Of a stretch of 64,000 bases of DNA, positions 7,506-16,114 are shown one piece after another. The stretch lies in contig NZ_BMFR01000016.1 in NCBI RefSeq assembly GCF_014638995.1, positions 1-64,000 on the forward strand, given 5' to 3'. Under the pieces are notes generated by a model. That model searched no databases and had not been told where the DNA came from. It worked only from the letters and a program-made list of their open reading frames with translations. Position 1 is the first letter of the stretch. Each line of letters starts with the position of its first letter. The DNA comes from Virgibacillus oceani (GTDB taxonomy: Bacteria; Bacillota; Bacilli; Bacillales; Amphibacillaceae). The position numbers and the translations under genes were made by a program.

Positions 7506-8984
7506 TCATCCTTTTTGTTTATCATTTCGTAACGCTTTATAAAAAGAGATAACCATTAGAAGCATAATTAACGAAAACGGAAGTGCTGCTGATATTAATG
7601 CATTTTGCAATGCCAGTAATCCCCCAGTATAAAGGAGTACAGAAGCTATTGCAGATTGGACTAATCCCCATACAAACTTAACGAAGGTCGAAGGAGATAG
7701 TGATCCATTTGTTGTCTGCATGCCTAAAACAAATGTAGCGGAATCCGCTGATGTAATAAAAAATGTTCCAATCAGCATAATCCCTAGTATGGATAAAACT
7801 GTGCTCAGTGGGAATGTGTCAAACAACCCAAACAATGCTTGCTCATCGGGGAGACCCGCAATATCTATTCCGCTATTTTGTGCTTCAATACCTGACATAC
7901 CAAATGCTGCGAACCATAGGAAGCTGACAACCGACGGAACGATTAAAACACCTGACAGAAATTCCCGAATGGTTCGACCTTTGGAAACACGCGCAATAAA
8001 AATCCCAACGAATGGTGCCCAGGCAATCCACCAGGCCCAAAAGAAGACTGTCCAGTCCATAACCCATGCACGCTCTTCTTCACTATTTGGGGAAATACGA
8101 AAACTTTCAGCAGGAATCTTTTGAATATATGAACCAAGTGTATCGGTAAATGAATTCAAAATGTACATTGTAGGTCCAAGAATCAGAACAGCTAAGAAAA
8201 GAATACTAGCTAATAACATATTTGCATTACTTAAATATTTAATCCCTTTACTTAGACCAGTATAGGCAGATAACATAAAAAGCGCGGTTACAACTAAAAT
8301 AATTACCAGCTGCACCCAAAAATCATCATCAACACCAAATAAATAGGTGAATCCTCCATTGATCTGAGTTGCCCCAAATCCTAGGCTGGTAGCCACTCCT
8401 ACAATAGTTGCAAACACAGCAATAACATCGACAGCCTTCCCCCATGACCGATTCATTTTATTACCAAAAAGCGGTTCAAGTGCAGCGCTAATTAACCCTG
8501 GCTTACCATGGCGAAACATAAAATATGCAAGTACTAATGCCGTTACAGCATAGATTGCCCACGCGTGAACACCATAATGAAAGAACGTGATTCGCAATGA
8601 ATCCTCAAGTGCTTCCCTTGTCCCTGCTTCTGCTGTGGGAGGGGTTTTTATATAATGTGAAACGGGTGAAGCTACACCATAAAAAACAAGCCCAATTCCC
8701 ATCCCCGCACTAAATAACATAGCAAACCACGTAGGATAACTAAATTCTGGTTTATCGTTTTGCTTACCCAGCCTGATTTTTCCATATGGACTAAAAATTA
8801 AATACACGCAAAACACAACAAAAATAGTTACAAGAATTAAATAATACCAGCCAAAGTGAATGGATATATAATTCATAATTGCTCCAGAAACACTTCCAAA
8901 TTTATCTGGAGTCACGATACCGAAAATAGATAAGACAATTGTAATGACCAATGTTATCCAAAAGACTGCAGTTACCTTTTTCAT
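7506..8984 (-). CDS. BCCT-family glycine betaine/choline/carnitine transporter
   Basis: A 492-residue, twelve-helix secondary transporter that imports quaternary ammonium osmolytes with Na+ or H+. The BCCT motif GMGIGLVFYGVASPVSHY follows TM2, and the signature helix 8 segment DWTVFFWAWWIAWAPFVGIF, with Trp residues that form the substrate box, is intact, followed by the loop RVSKGRTIREF. GMGIG (rather than GMGIS) is also seen in betaine transporters such as OpuD/BetP. Short cytoplasmic tails suggest no large regulatory domain. Single gene, starting at an ATG behind AAAGGGG. Fits a salt-tolerant lifestyle; exact solute unknown. Confidence 0.92.
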   Translation of the reverse strand: MKKVTAVFWITLVITIVLSIFGIVTPDKFGSVSGAIMNYISIHFGWYYLILVTIFVVFCVYLIFSPYGKIRLGKQNDKPEFSYPTWFAMLFSAGMGIGLVFYGVASPVSHYIKTPPTAEAGTREALEDSLRITFFHYGVHAWAIYAVTALVLAYFMFRHGKPGLISAALEPLFGNKMNRSWGKAVDVIAVFATIVGVATSLGFGATQINGGFTYLFGVDDDFWVQLVIILVVTALFMLSAYTGLSKGIKYLSNANMLLASILFLAVLILGPTMYILNSFTDTLGSYIQKIPAESFRISPNSEEERAWVMDWTVFFWAWWIAWAPFVGIFIARVSKGRTIREFLSGVLIVPSVVSFLWFAAFGMSGIEAQNSGIDIAGLPDEQALFGLFDTFPLSTVLSILGIMLIGTFFITSADSATFVLGMQTTNGSLSPSTFVKFVWGLVQSAIASVLLYTGGLLALQNALISAALPFSLIMLLMVISFYKALRNDKQKG

Positions 8985-9088
8985 ACAAATCCCCTTTCAT
9001 TTATGCATTGTTAGTATTTCTGAAATTAGGGGTTCTATGCAGTAAGGCTGATGCATTATAGTCTGGATAAATTTATATAATAAAAAGC

Positions 9089-9110
9089 CTTGATATCATT
9101 TCATATCAAG
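9089..9110 (-). terminator. Terminator, minus strand
   Basis: Arms CTTGATAT and ATATCAAG around a six-base loop, followed on the minus strand by GC and five T. It stands directly behind the metallophosphoesterase remnant at 9114-9218, so it probably belonged to that gene. Confidence 0.8.
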
Positions 9111-9113
9111 ACC

Positions 9114-9218
9114 TCATACGATAAACTTTATCAATTTGCGTTCATTTATGCCTTTTAGGACAGCTTCTAATGCTGTTTTATTTCCGTGTATATCCGATAT
9201 TATTGCAAGTTTGATCAC
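9114..9218 (-). pseudogene. N-terminal remnant of a metallophosphoesterase
   Basis: A 34-codon frame starting GTG reads VIKLAIISDIHGNKTALE and then VLKGINERKLIKFIV before a stop. The D-x-H-G-N motif with this context is the diagnostic N-terminal metal-binding motif of calcineurin-like phosphoesterases (PrpE/YfcE-like). After about 30 residues the expected GDLVG motif is absent and a terminator follows, so at least 85 percent of the gene is gone. This is a decayed end of a gene, not a functional peptide. Confidence 0.6.
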
Positions 9219-9333
9219 GATGATTCCACATGAATTCTTTCATATTTATTTAATTAACTGAAATCGTTGCTTTACTTCATAGTTTCCGTAGACTGCGACA
9301 TAAGTATTACATTTTATGATGTTCTTCGATTCC

Positions 9334-9449
9334 GCAGCCCGTATACACTACGCTTTCCGTGGGCGGCTGATGAGCCTCCTCGTGCTGACGCACTCCGGGG
9401 TCTCACCGATGCCTCATCTCCCACAGGAGTCTCCGTGTATACGGGCTGC
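9334..9449. repeat. Complete GC-rich palindromic repeat element
   Basis: A 116-base element bounded by perfect 15-base inverted ends, GCAGCCCGTATACAC and GTGTATACGGGCTGC, with imperfect complementarity continuing inward (TTTCCGTGGGCGGCTGATGAG against CATCTCCCACAGGAGTC). The right 62 bases, and five more beyond it, recur at 68-134. The whole element could fold into one long hairpin. It is far richer in GC than the surrounding AT-rich DNA and has no gene. It may be a non-autonomous mobile or REP-like element. Confidence 0.85.
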
Positions 9450-9704
9450 TAGTATGAGGGTAAATGATTTTTCTATTTCGTTCTACTCATCATTGCAATG
9501 AGATTATAATGCACTACATATGATATTGTCGGTTATTTTATAATATTCTCAAGCTAGTTTTAATTTATCGGAATATGAATTATTCCTTACCTCGCAGTTT
9601 ACGTCTTTTATGAAACAACATCTATTAAAAAACCTAAATATCGATCATAAATCCGAGAGTGAATATGGAATTATTGGAAACGCTAATTTCTGGAGGTGTA
9701 CAAA

Positions 9705-9872
9705 ATGGATAATAATCATCGCGAATATAGAACTGGTCAAGGTGTACCGAAAAATGGCGAGTATATCTGCCAGTCCGGAAAAACAGTAACATTTAATGAA
9801 AATGAGGAGTTCCCTGTTTGCCCTGTTAGTGGTGAGGAAACAGGTTGGCAGCACAAAGACGTTAAGGAATAA
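9705..9872 (+). CDS. YjzC-like small protein
   Basis: A 55-residue protein beginning MDNNHREYRTGQGVPKNGEY, with TVTFNENEEFPVCPVSGEET further on and ending HKDVKE. The opening R-T-G-Q-x-x-P-x-N-G pattern is shared with YjzC, and a clearer yjzC copy lies at 32519-32695; this one is more divergent and carries two Cys. GGAGGTG lies seven bases before the ATG, and a strong terminator follows the stop codon. The YjzC family is of unknown function. Confidence 0.75.
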   Translation: MDNNHREYRTGQGVPKNGEYICQSGKTVTFNENEEFPVCPVSGEETGWQHKDVKE

Positions 9873-9897
9873 AAACAAGGGAAATTCCCTTGTTTTT
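9871..9897. terminator. Bidirectional terminator between convergent genes
   Basis: AAAAACAAGGGAA and TTCCCTTGTTTTT are perfect inverted copies with A/T runs on both sides. It serves both the YjzC-like gene and the LD-carboxypeptidase gene, whose stop codon (9896-9898) overlaps the stem. Confidence 0.9.
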
Positions 9898-10927
9898 ATT
9901 CCACACCACTTTCCAAAATATGGAATTTCACCTTTTCACAATCAATCTTTGACAATGCTCCGTACGGCAAGATAATCTTCGGTTCCGTATGACCGAAATT
10001 CAAGTTATAAAGGATTGGCAGATTTTCAAGACTATATTCCTTCATAATGTTTAAAATCTCCTCTTTATATTCCTCGTAATACTTTTCATGAATCGGTTTA
10101 CCAAAAATAATTCCATTTACCTGATGCAAAATACCTTGCGCAGCATAATTCCGCAGCCAATACCGAATAAATTCTGGAGCAGGCTGGTCTTCGGACGTTT
10201 CAAAGAAGAGAATGCCATCTTTCCAATACTCCGATTTCGGCCAAAGCGGTGTACCTTTAGCAAATTCCAGAACATCTATGCAGCCACCTATCAAACGACC
10301 TTGCGCAACACCTGATCCTTGAAGCAATTCATATCCGGTGTTAGGCTGCATTGTCCGCCGTGTATGCTTATTCGATTCAACCCATTCCAAAAACTCACTT
10401 GTCCATTTTAACGCGGGTTTAATTTCACCAATAACCTCACTTGAGAAAAGTGTGCGTTCTATCATTTCGATTGTGTACGGGTCCATATCCATGTTTTCAG
10501 CAAAATCCGTTAATATTGCCGGACCATAAAAAGATGAAATCCCCGCTTTATGGCAAAACAGATGTGAAACGGTTACATCTGAATAGCCCATGAAAATTTT
10601 CGGATTATCTCGTATAACATCAAAATCTATAAAGGGAAGTAAACGAATACTATCATCCCCACCGATATTTGCGAAGATTCCTTTAATGTTCTTATCCCTG
10701 AACGCCGTCATCAAGTCCCAAGCTCGAGCCCTGGGATTTTCATACGTAAATTCCGTTCCTTTTAAACTATTTGGCATCGGCACAACTTCAAGGCCAAATA
10801 TTTCCTTTAATCGTTGAACCCCCTGCTCATAACGCCATCTGATTTCAGGATCACCCGCACCTCCCCATGATGGGCTAACAGTTGCAACACGGTCCCCCCG
10901 CTGCAGTTTTTGAGGTTTGATCAACAT
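9896..10927 (-). CDS. S66 family peptidase (LD-carboxypeptidase/MccF-like)
   Basis: A serine peptidase of 343 residues that cleaves L,D-amide bonds, either in peptidoglycan tetrapeptides (LdcA) or in acyl-nucleotide toxins (MccF). The nucleophile Ser lies in FMGYSDVTVSH, the Glu in LFFETSEDQP, and the His in LNFGHTEPKI. The active-site insert region HTRRTMQP and the sequence GGDDSIRLLPFIDF fit the MccF-like branch. I start at the ATG at 10927, which has AAGGTGGTG seven bases upstream; the longer frame begins before that site. Cytoplasmic, no signal peptide. Immunity against a peptide-nucleotide antibiotic is possible, but no biosynthetic genes are nearby. Confidence 0.85.
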   Translation of the reverse strand: MLIKPQKLQRGDRVATVSPSWGGAGDPEIRWRYEQGVQRLKEIFGLEVVPMPNSLKGTEFTYENPRARAWDLMTAFRDKNIKGIFANIGGDDSIRLLPFIDFDVIRDNPKIFMGYSDVTVSHLFCHKAGISSFYGPAILTDFAENMDMDPYTIEMIERTLFSSEVIGEIKPALKWTSEFLEWVESNKHTRRTMQPNTGYELLQGSGVAQGRLIGGCIDVLEFAKGTPLWPKSEYWKDGILFFETSEDQPAPEFIRYWLRNYAAQGILHQVNGIIFGKPIHEKYYEEYKEEILNIMKEYSLENLPILYNLNFGHTEPKIILPYGALSKIDCEKVKFHILESGVE

Positions 10928-10988
10928 GTTGAACACCACCTTATTCATCTATCTATTTATCATTCGCTCATCTCTGCCATTTTCCTTT

Positions 10989-11918
10989 TTACCGATTAAA
11001 TGATTCATTATTCTGAATTCCATAGATGTCATCATAAAGCTTTTCAAAAACAGCTATCATTTGAAAAAAGTCTTTATTGTATGCTTCATTGTCAACCGTC
11101 CATGAAGTTGCTAAAACAGTATGGCAATATCCCCAAAGAAGAATTCTCTCCCTATCCAGGTTTAGTTCATTCGCGAAAATTTCCACCCGTCTTTTAATCA
11201 CCTCATAAACGCCTTTATCTGGCAGGTTATTTAACAGATATTGAATTAAATCATACTCAATCTCGCCAATCAAACCCTTGGGATCAATTGCCTTCCATCC
11301 GCCGTCACCTGCAGCAAGTATATTATAGTGATGGAAATCCCCATGCAGAAGTAACTGTTGTTTTGTTGTATGATTCATATATGTAAAAACTTTTAACGCT
11401 TTTTGGAGTGTCTGAGCCGAAATAGGACCAATTCCATTTGTATTTTCCTTCACTATTTTTCTCAGTTCTTCTTCCCTCGTCATTATAGTGGGAATTCTAG
11501 TATTAATCGGGGCTGGGGCAGCCAATTCTTTCATAACATTAGCTGCAATTTGACAAGCCTCCTCTTCATCCGTTATTTCCGCAAGCGTACATCCAGGTGA
11601 AAGCTTTTCAAGAATCAATATGCCATTTTCTTTATTATAATCGATTAATTGCACTATTTTCTTATGAAACAATTGTAATGCTTCAAGTTCAGCCAAAAAA
11701 CCGCTTCCGGGAATGCAGATTTTAACAACCGCTTCCTTCCCATTTTGCATAGTTGCCGGGGCAACGTAATTAACGGAAAGGGTATATGGTTCATGCATTT
11801 TTACCGACCATTTGTTTTCACAATACTGAATTAAACTCGGCAAATCCTGCAGCCATTCCTTACCTTGCTCTTTGAAATATAGACGGACTGTTTGAACGAA
11901 TTGTTTTTGCAGGTACAT
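10989..11918 (-). CDS. APH(6)/streptomycin 6-kinase-like phosphotransferase
   Basis: A 309-residue small-molecule kinase with the aminoglycoside phosphotransferase fold. The ATP-binding Lys is in EAVVKICIPG and the hinge is ILILEKLSPG. The catalytic Brenner motif is LLLHGDFHHYNIL and the metal-binding Asp lies in WKAIDPKGLIGEIEYDL. This combination marks the APH(6)/hydroxyurea phosphotransferase group. Many chromosomal Bacillus members do not give resistance, so a housekeeping substrate is as likely as streptomycin. It lies about 60 bases upstream of the S66 peptidase on the same strand; the two may be co-transcribed. Confidence 0.85.
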   Translation of the reverse strand: MYLQKQFVQTVRLYFKEQGKEWLQDLPSLIQYCENKWSVKMHEPYTLSVNYVAPATMQNGKEAVVKICIPGSGFLAELEALQLFHKKIVQLIDYNKENGILILEKLSPGCTLAEITDEEEACQIAANVMKELAAPAPINTRIPTIMTREEELRKIVKENTNGIGPISAQTLQKALKVFTYMNHTTKQQLLLHGDFHHYNILAAGDGGWKAIDPKGLIGEIEYDLIQYLLNNLPDKGVYEVIKRRVEIFANELNLDRERILLWGYCHTVLATSWTVDNEAYNKDFFQMIAVFEKLYDDIYGIQNNESFNR

Positions 11919-11977
11919 ACTTCATCTCCCCAACTCTCGGCATATTATCTATTAATACAACTATATCAAATCACAAT

Positions 11978-12002
11978 GTTTGAATATATCATTCACGGGA
12001 AA
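11978..12002 (+). promoter_or_regulatory. Sigma-B-type promoter
   Basis: GTTTGA (11978-11983), 13 bases, then GGGAAA (11997-12002) match the general-stress consensus GTTTaa-N13-GGGwAw. It stands about 40 bases before the start of a YflT/GSP17M gene, whose family is sigma-B controlled in Bacillus subtilis. Pattern match only. Confidence 0.65.
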
Positions 12003-12043
12003 ATGATAAATAGAAGCTTGGAATATGGCGGGAGGTGTTCATG

Positions 12044-12451
12044 ATGACTAACCAGATTTTTGGACCCTATCACTCTATCGAGAAAGCAGTTGCAGCAGTA
12101 AACATATTGGAATTGAAAGGATACAAAGCAAGTAATATAACCATTTTCTCCAGTGAAAATAAAGCTGTAGAACTAGATGAGCAAACAGATGTGAATGTTG
12201 AAGGCGAGTCAACAAATAACGAATCTTTCAGAGATAAAATCACAAGTATATTCAACAAGGATATAACCCCCGATTATAATATCCATGACAAATTGATGGA
12301 CTATGGGCTATCAAATAAGCAGTCTGAAAAATACATGGAAAGAATCGAATCTGGTGAGGTGCTAGTTATTGTTGATGATGAATTGAGAATGGGTAACGAC
12401 GCGACCGTTAAAACCGTAACAATGGAAGTAGATGCAATTCACAGTGATTAA
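12044..12451 (+). CDS. General stress protein 17M-like (YflT domain)
   Basis: A 135-residue protein: MTNQIFGPYHSIEKAVAAVN, then LKGYKASNITIFSS, a linker, and DYGLSNKQSEKYMERIESGE followed by VLVIVDD. This is the layout of the YflT/GSP17M domain found in general stress proteins of Bacillus. The domain has no known activity. The start could also be the ATG three bases upstream; spacing from GGGAGG favours 12044. A sigma-B-like promoter lies about 40 bases upstream. A weak hairpin (GAACAGTT/ACTGTTC near 12458-12481) follows the gene. Confidence 0.85.
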   Translation: MTNQIFGPYHSIEKAVAAVNILELKGYKASNITIFSSENKAVELDEQTDVNVEGESTNNESFRDKITSIFNKDITPDYNIHDKLMDYGLSNKQSEKYMERIESGEVLVIVDDELRMGNDATVKTVTMEVDAIHSD

Positions 12452-12571
12452 AGAAAGTGAACAGTTCCATAAACTGTTCGCTATAGCATTTTTCAAAACC
12501 CACCCAACATCAGTTCCCTATTCCGTTATTACCTGCTAAACTAGATATAATGAATAGTAACAGGTGATAAC

Positions 12572-14854
12572 ATGACAAATGTGATTAAAATATCGGTAAG
12601 ACATCTAGTAGAATACGTGTATAAAAGCGGAAGCATTGAATCAGGATTCCGGACCGCTACTGCACTTACAGATGGTACGAAAGCCCACCAAAAGATACAG
12701 AAAACATACGGCGAAAACGATCAAAAAGAGGTTTATGTAAAGACAGAAATCCCTTATGAAAATATAGTTATACAGGTTGACGGACGCTGTGATGGTCTGC
12801 TTTTTCATGAAAATGGTTCAGTTACAGTTGATGAGATTAAATCTACCATGCACCCACTTGACATAATCGAAGAAAATTCATATCCAGTCCATTGGGCTCA
12901 AGCATGTTTTTATGCATATATTTATGCAAAGGATCATGAGCTGGCGGATATAACAGTTCAGTTAACATATGTTCACGTCAAAACGGAAAAACAAAAACGA
13001 TTTCAGCGATTCATGCCTATTGCTGATTTGGAAGCATTCGTAGTGGAAGTGGTGCAAAAATATGCAGCATATGCCAAGGCTAGATTGCAGCATAAAATCA
13101 ACAGAAACACTAGCAGTAAAGAACTCTCCTTCCCATTTGCAATGTATCGGGAAGGACAGCGCAAACTTGCTGGATCTGTTTACAAGACAATACAGGATAA
13201 AAAGGTGTTGTTTGCAAAAGCTTCAACGGGAATCGGCAAAACCATGTCGACCATATTTCCCGCAGTGAAGGCAATGGGGGAAGGTCGCCTGCAGCGCATT
13301 TTTTACCTAACAGCAAAAACGATTACGAGAACAGCGGCAGAAGAAGCATTTCGATTATTGATTGAGAATGGATTAGATATAAAAGTCGTTACAATAACAG
13401 CGAAAGATAAAATTTGTTTTCAGGAAGAGACAATTTGCACTGCAGAGCATTGCCCGTTTGCCAAGGGGTACTATGACCGAATTAATGAAGCAATTCTGGA
13501 TATCTTTGAACATGAATCCATCATGACTCGACCAGTGATTGAAGTGTATGCCAGAAAACACCGTGTTTGTCCATTCGAATTTTCACTTGATATCGCTTAT
13601 GCCGCAGATGCTATTATTTGTGATTATAATTATATCTTTGATCCAAAGGTTTCCTTAAAGCGCCTTTTAGAGGAACAGAAAAAACAAACCGCATTGCTTG
13701 TAGATGAAGCCCATAACATGGTTGATCGTGCTCGTGAAATGTATTCTGCTGAACTTTTTAAATCCGATTTCCTTAGGGTCAAAAAAGATTATAAAGGAAT
13801 AAATGATGCAATTGCTGATGCAGCAAAATCTATCAACGTTCATTTGGCTGAAAAAAGAAAACGGAAGAATTTAATTGAAAAAGAATTGGATGAAAAACTA
13901 GCAATTCTAGTGGAAAAATTTGCAGAAGTTACAGAAGTGGAATTAGTGCAAAATGAAAATCCCAGTCAGCATTTACTGGATACGTATTTTGCAGCAAACA
14001 CCTTTTCAAAAATCTCCAGACTTTACGATAAGCGATTTACAACCTATGTTGAGCTTGAAAATCGTGAAGTAAGAGTGAAATTATTTTGCCTGGATCCATC
14101 TTATCTCATTCAGCAAATGGGAAAAGGCTTTCGATCCAAGATTTTCTTTTCAGCTACATTAGCACCAGCCAATTATTATAAGAATTTATTAGGTGGAACA
14201 ATGGAAGACTATGTACTCTCCATCCCCTCACCATTTGCCCGGGAAAATATAGAGGTGCTGATTCAACCATTGTCCACCCGTTATCGTGACCGTGATCATA
14301 CGCTCAGACCGATGATTCGATTTATCATGGATGTTTTAACTAAAACTGCAGGTAATTTTCTTATCTTTTTTCCATCCTATAGCTATATGAATACCGTATT
14401 TGAAGCATTTAAACAGAATGCGCCGGATATAAAAACCATTGTTCAGGATGCAGGAATGTCAGAAAGTTTGCGAGAAGAATTTTTAGGTAAATTCCAACCA
14501 AACGTGGAACAAAGAATTGTAGGGTTTGCAGTACTCGGCGGGATCTTTTCAGAAGGTGTAGATTTAAAGGGTGATAGGCTCCGCGGGGTTATAGTGGTTG
14601 GTGTTGGACTTCCGCAAATCGGATTGGAAAGAGACATCATAAAAGATTATTTTACCTCAGTGGGGCAAAATGGCTTTGATTATGCCTATGTTTACCCTGG
14701 GATGAACAAGGTTTTGCAAGCAGGTGGCAGACTGATCAGATCGGATTCGGATCAAGGCACCATTGTCCTGATCGATGATCGCTTTTTACAGCCGAAATAC
14801 CAGGCACTATTGCCAGAAGAGTGGAGGCATTTTGAAATTGTTCATAATCAATAA
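12572..14854 (+). CDS. XPD/DinG-like Fe-S helicase with N-terminal Cas4-like nuclease domain
   Basis: A 760-residue fusion. Residues 1 to about 170 resemble a Cas4/RecB-type PD-(D/E)XK nuclease: VDGRCDGLLFHENG, then VDEIKST and QACFYAYIYA, the D...ExK...QxxxY order. The rest is a superfamily 2 helicase: Walker A AKASTGIGKTMS (about 214-225), four Cys (in CFQEETICTAEHC and HRVCPFE) placed as in the Fe-S domain of XPD, Walker B LLVDEAHNM (about 375-383), motif III FFSATLAP, and motifs V-VI around EGVDLKGDRLRG and QAGGRLIRS. Such fusions probably unwind and trim DNA during repair. No CRISPR array or cas gene is nearby. Ends at a strong terminator. Confidence 0.85.
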   Translation: MTNVIKISVRHLVEYVYKSGSIESGFRTATALTDGTKAHQKIQKTYGENDQKEVYVKTEIPYENIVIQVDGRCDGLLFHENGSVTVDEIKSTMHPLDIIEENSYPVHWAQACFYAYIYAKDHELADITVQLTYVHVKTEKQKRFQRFMPIADLEAFVVEVVQKYAAYAKARLQHKINRNTSSKELSFPFAMYREGQRKLAGSVYKTIQDKKVLFAKASTGIGKTMSTIFPAVKAMGEGRLQRIFYLTAKTITRTAAEEAFRLLIENGLDIKVVTITAKDKICFQEETICTAEHCPFAKGYYDRINEAILDIFEHESIMTRPVIEVYARKHRVCPFEFSLDIAYAADAIICDYNYIFDPKVSLKRLLEEQKKQTALLVDEAHNMVDRAREMYSAELFKSDFLRVKKDYKGINDAIADAAKSINVHLAEKRKRKNLIEKELDEKLAILVEKFAEVTEVELVQNENPSQHLLDTYFAANTFSKISRLYDKRFTTYVELENREVRVKLFCLDPSYLIQQMGKGFRSKIFFSATLAPANYYKNLLGGTMEDYVLSIPSPFARENIEVLIQPLSTRYRDRDHTLRPMIRFIMDVLTKTAGNFLIFFPSYSYMNTVFEAFKQNAPDIKTIVQDAGMSESLREEFLGKFQPNVEQRIVGFAVLGGIFSEGVDLKGDRLRGVIVVGVGLPQIGLERDIIKDYFTSVGQNGFDYAYVYPGMNKVLQAGGRLIRSDSDQGTIVLIDDRFLQPKYQALLPEEWRHFEIVHNQ

Positions 14855-14860
14855 CTATAA

Positions 14861-14898
14861 AGAAGCTGCAGTCGATTTGTTTTCGATTGCAGCTTCTT
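14861..14898. terminator. Terminator between helicase and mvaS
   Basis: AGAAGCTGCA and TGCAGCTTCT arms with a 17-base loop stand between two convergent genes. T runs are short on both sides, so efficiency is uncertain. Confidence 0.65.
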
Positions 14899-14941
14899 AA
14901 TTTGATATTAGGAACACACCGGAGATTCACCGGCTTATCCT

Positions 14942-16114
14942 CTAGTTCATCTTATTAACATATTGACGCATATTATCAGTCATACCTGATAAACAAATTT
15001 TCGCTGGGTCTTTATCAATGTCAAATTCAATTGTCGAACCATCAGTTGGTAACGTTTCCTGGAAAACCTTCTCATATTCTTCAACAGTCACTTCAGTTCT
15101 TGATGAGAATAGTTCAGCATGTTGATCCACACGTAAATATTCACGATAATTTGGCTGCAAAATACCAGTAAAAAACTCCCCTACAGCTCCAGAACCATAA
15201 CTAAATAGCCCGATTCTTGAACCCTCTTTCAAATCTCCTTTTTGTTCAAGAAGTGAAAGCAGGCTTAAATAAAGTGATCCCGTATAAATATTTCCAACGT
15301 TCCTGTTATAGGTCGTGCTTATTTTGTAGTTTTCCAATAACCGTTCTTTATCTTCTTCTGTTCCTTCGTCTAATATTGTTCTTAGCGCCTTAAGTCCCAT
15401 TTTCGTGTATGGAAGATGAAAGCAGATTGCCTCTAAATCTTTAAGTTCTAACCCTGTCTTCTCTTTGTAGGCTTCCCATATTTTTGAAAAGAACAAAATA
15501 TATTGCTCATTTGAATATTTACCATCAACAAATGCTTTATCAGAATATACTGGTCGCCAGAAATCCATAATATCAGATGTCAAATAAGCACTTTGCTCTT
15601 CAAGTTCCAGAATTTTAGGATCTGCGCTGATAACTAATGCAACCGCTCCTGCCCCTTGAGTAGCTTCTCCTGAGGTATTTAAACCATATCTGGCAATATC
15701 CGAACCCAGGACTAAAACTTTCTTTGTTGGATTTAATGCGATATGCCCTTTCGCCATCTGGATAGCAGCTGTCGCCCCATAGCATGCCTGTTTTACTTCG
15801 ATTGCCCGAGCATGTGGATTTAGCCCTAACAAGTGATGAACATAAATTCCTGCAGATTTCGAATGATCAATGCCTGATTCCGTCCCAAAAATACAAAGAT
15901 CAATAGCTTCCTTATCCTTTTCGTCCACGATTTCAAAAGCTGCATTTGCCGCAAGTGTTACGGAATCCTGCGTGATTGGAGGGATAGCCATTTTTTCCTG
16001 TCCAATTCCTATTGTAAACTTTTCTGGTTCCACATTCCTTTTGACTGCTAATTTGTTCATATCTACATATAAATGAGGTGTGTAAAAGCCAATTTTTTCA
16101 ATACCTATTTTCAA
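14942..16114 (-). CDS. mvaS: Hydroxymethylglutaryl-CoA synthase
   Basis: Condenses acetyl-CoA with acetoacetyl-CoA to HMG-CoA, the first committed step of the mevalonate route. The 390-residue protein carries the catalytic Cys111 in EVKQACYGATAAIQ, Glu79 in FGTESGID and His233 in ICFHLPYTKMG, the same residue numbers I know for Staphylococcus aureus MvaS. GSGAVGEFF near the C terminus is also conserved. The gene stands alone; no mvaA, mvaK or mvaD is in the window. Most Bacillaceae use the MEP pathway, so an intact mvaS here is notable. It could feed isoprenoids or ketone-like metabolism. Confidence 0.93.
   Translation of the reverse strand: MKIGIEKIGFYTPHLYVDMNKLAVKRNVEPEKFTIGIGQEKMAIPPITQDSVTLAANAAFEIVDEKDKEAIDLCIFGTESGIDHSKSAGIYVHHLLGLNPHARAIEVKQACYGATAAIQMAKGHIALNPTKKVLVLGSDIARYGLNTSGEATQGAGAVALVISADPKILELEEQSAYLTSDIMDFWRPVYSDKAFVDGKYSNEQYILFFSKIWEAYKEKTGLELKDLEAICFHLPYTKMGLKALRTILDEGTEEDKERLLENYKISTTYNRNVGNIYTGSLYLSLLSLLEQKGDLKEGSRIGLFSYGSGAVGEFFTGILQPNYREYLRVDQHAELFSSRTEVTVEEYEKVFQETLPTDGSTIEFDIDKDPAKICLSGMTDNMRQYVNKMN

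Noticed and set aside
9896..11918. An antibiotic self-immunity cassette from the S66 peptidase and the kinase
   Set aside because: No biosynthetic or export genes for an antibiotic are adjacent and both families are common as single chromosomal genes in Bacillus.
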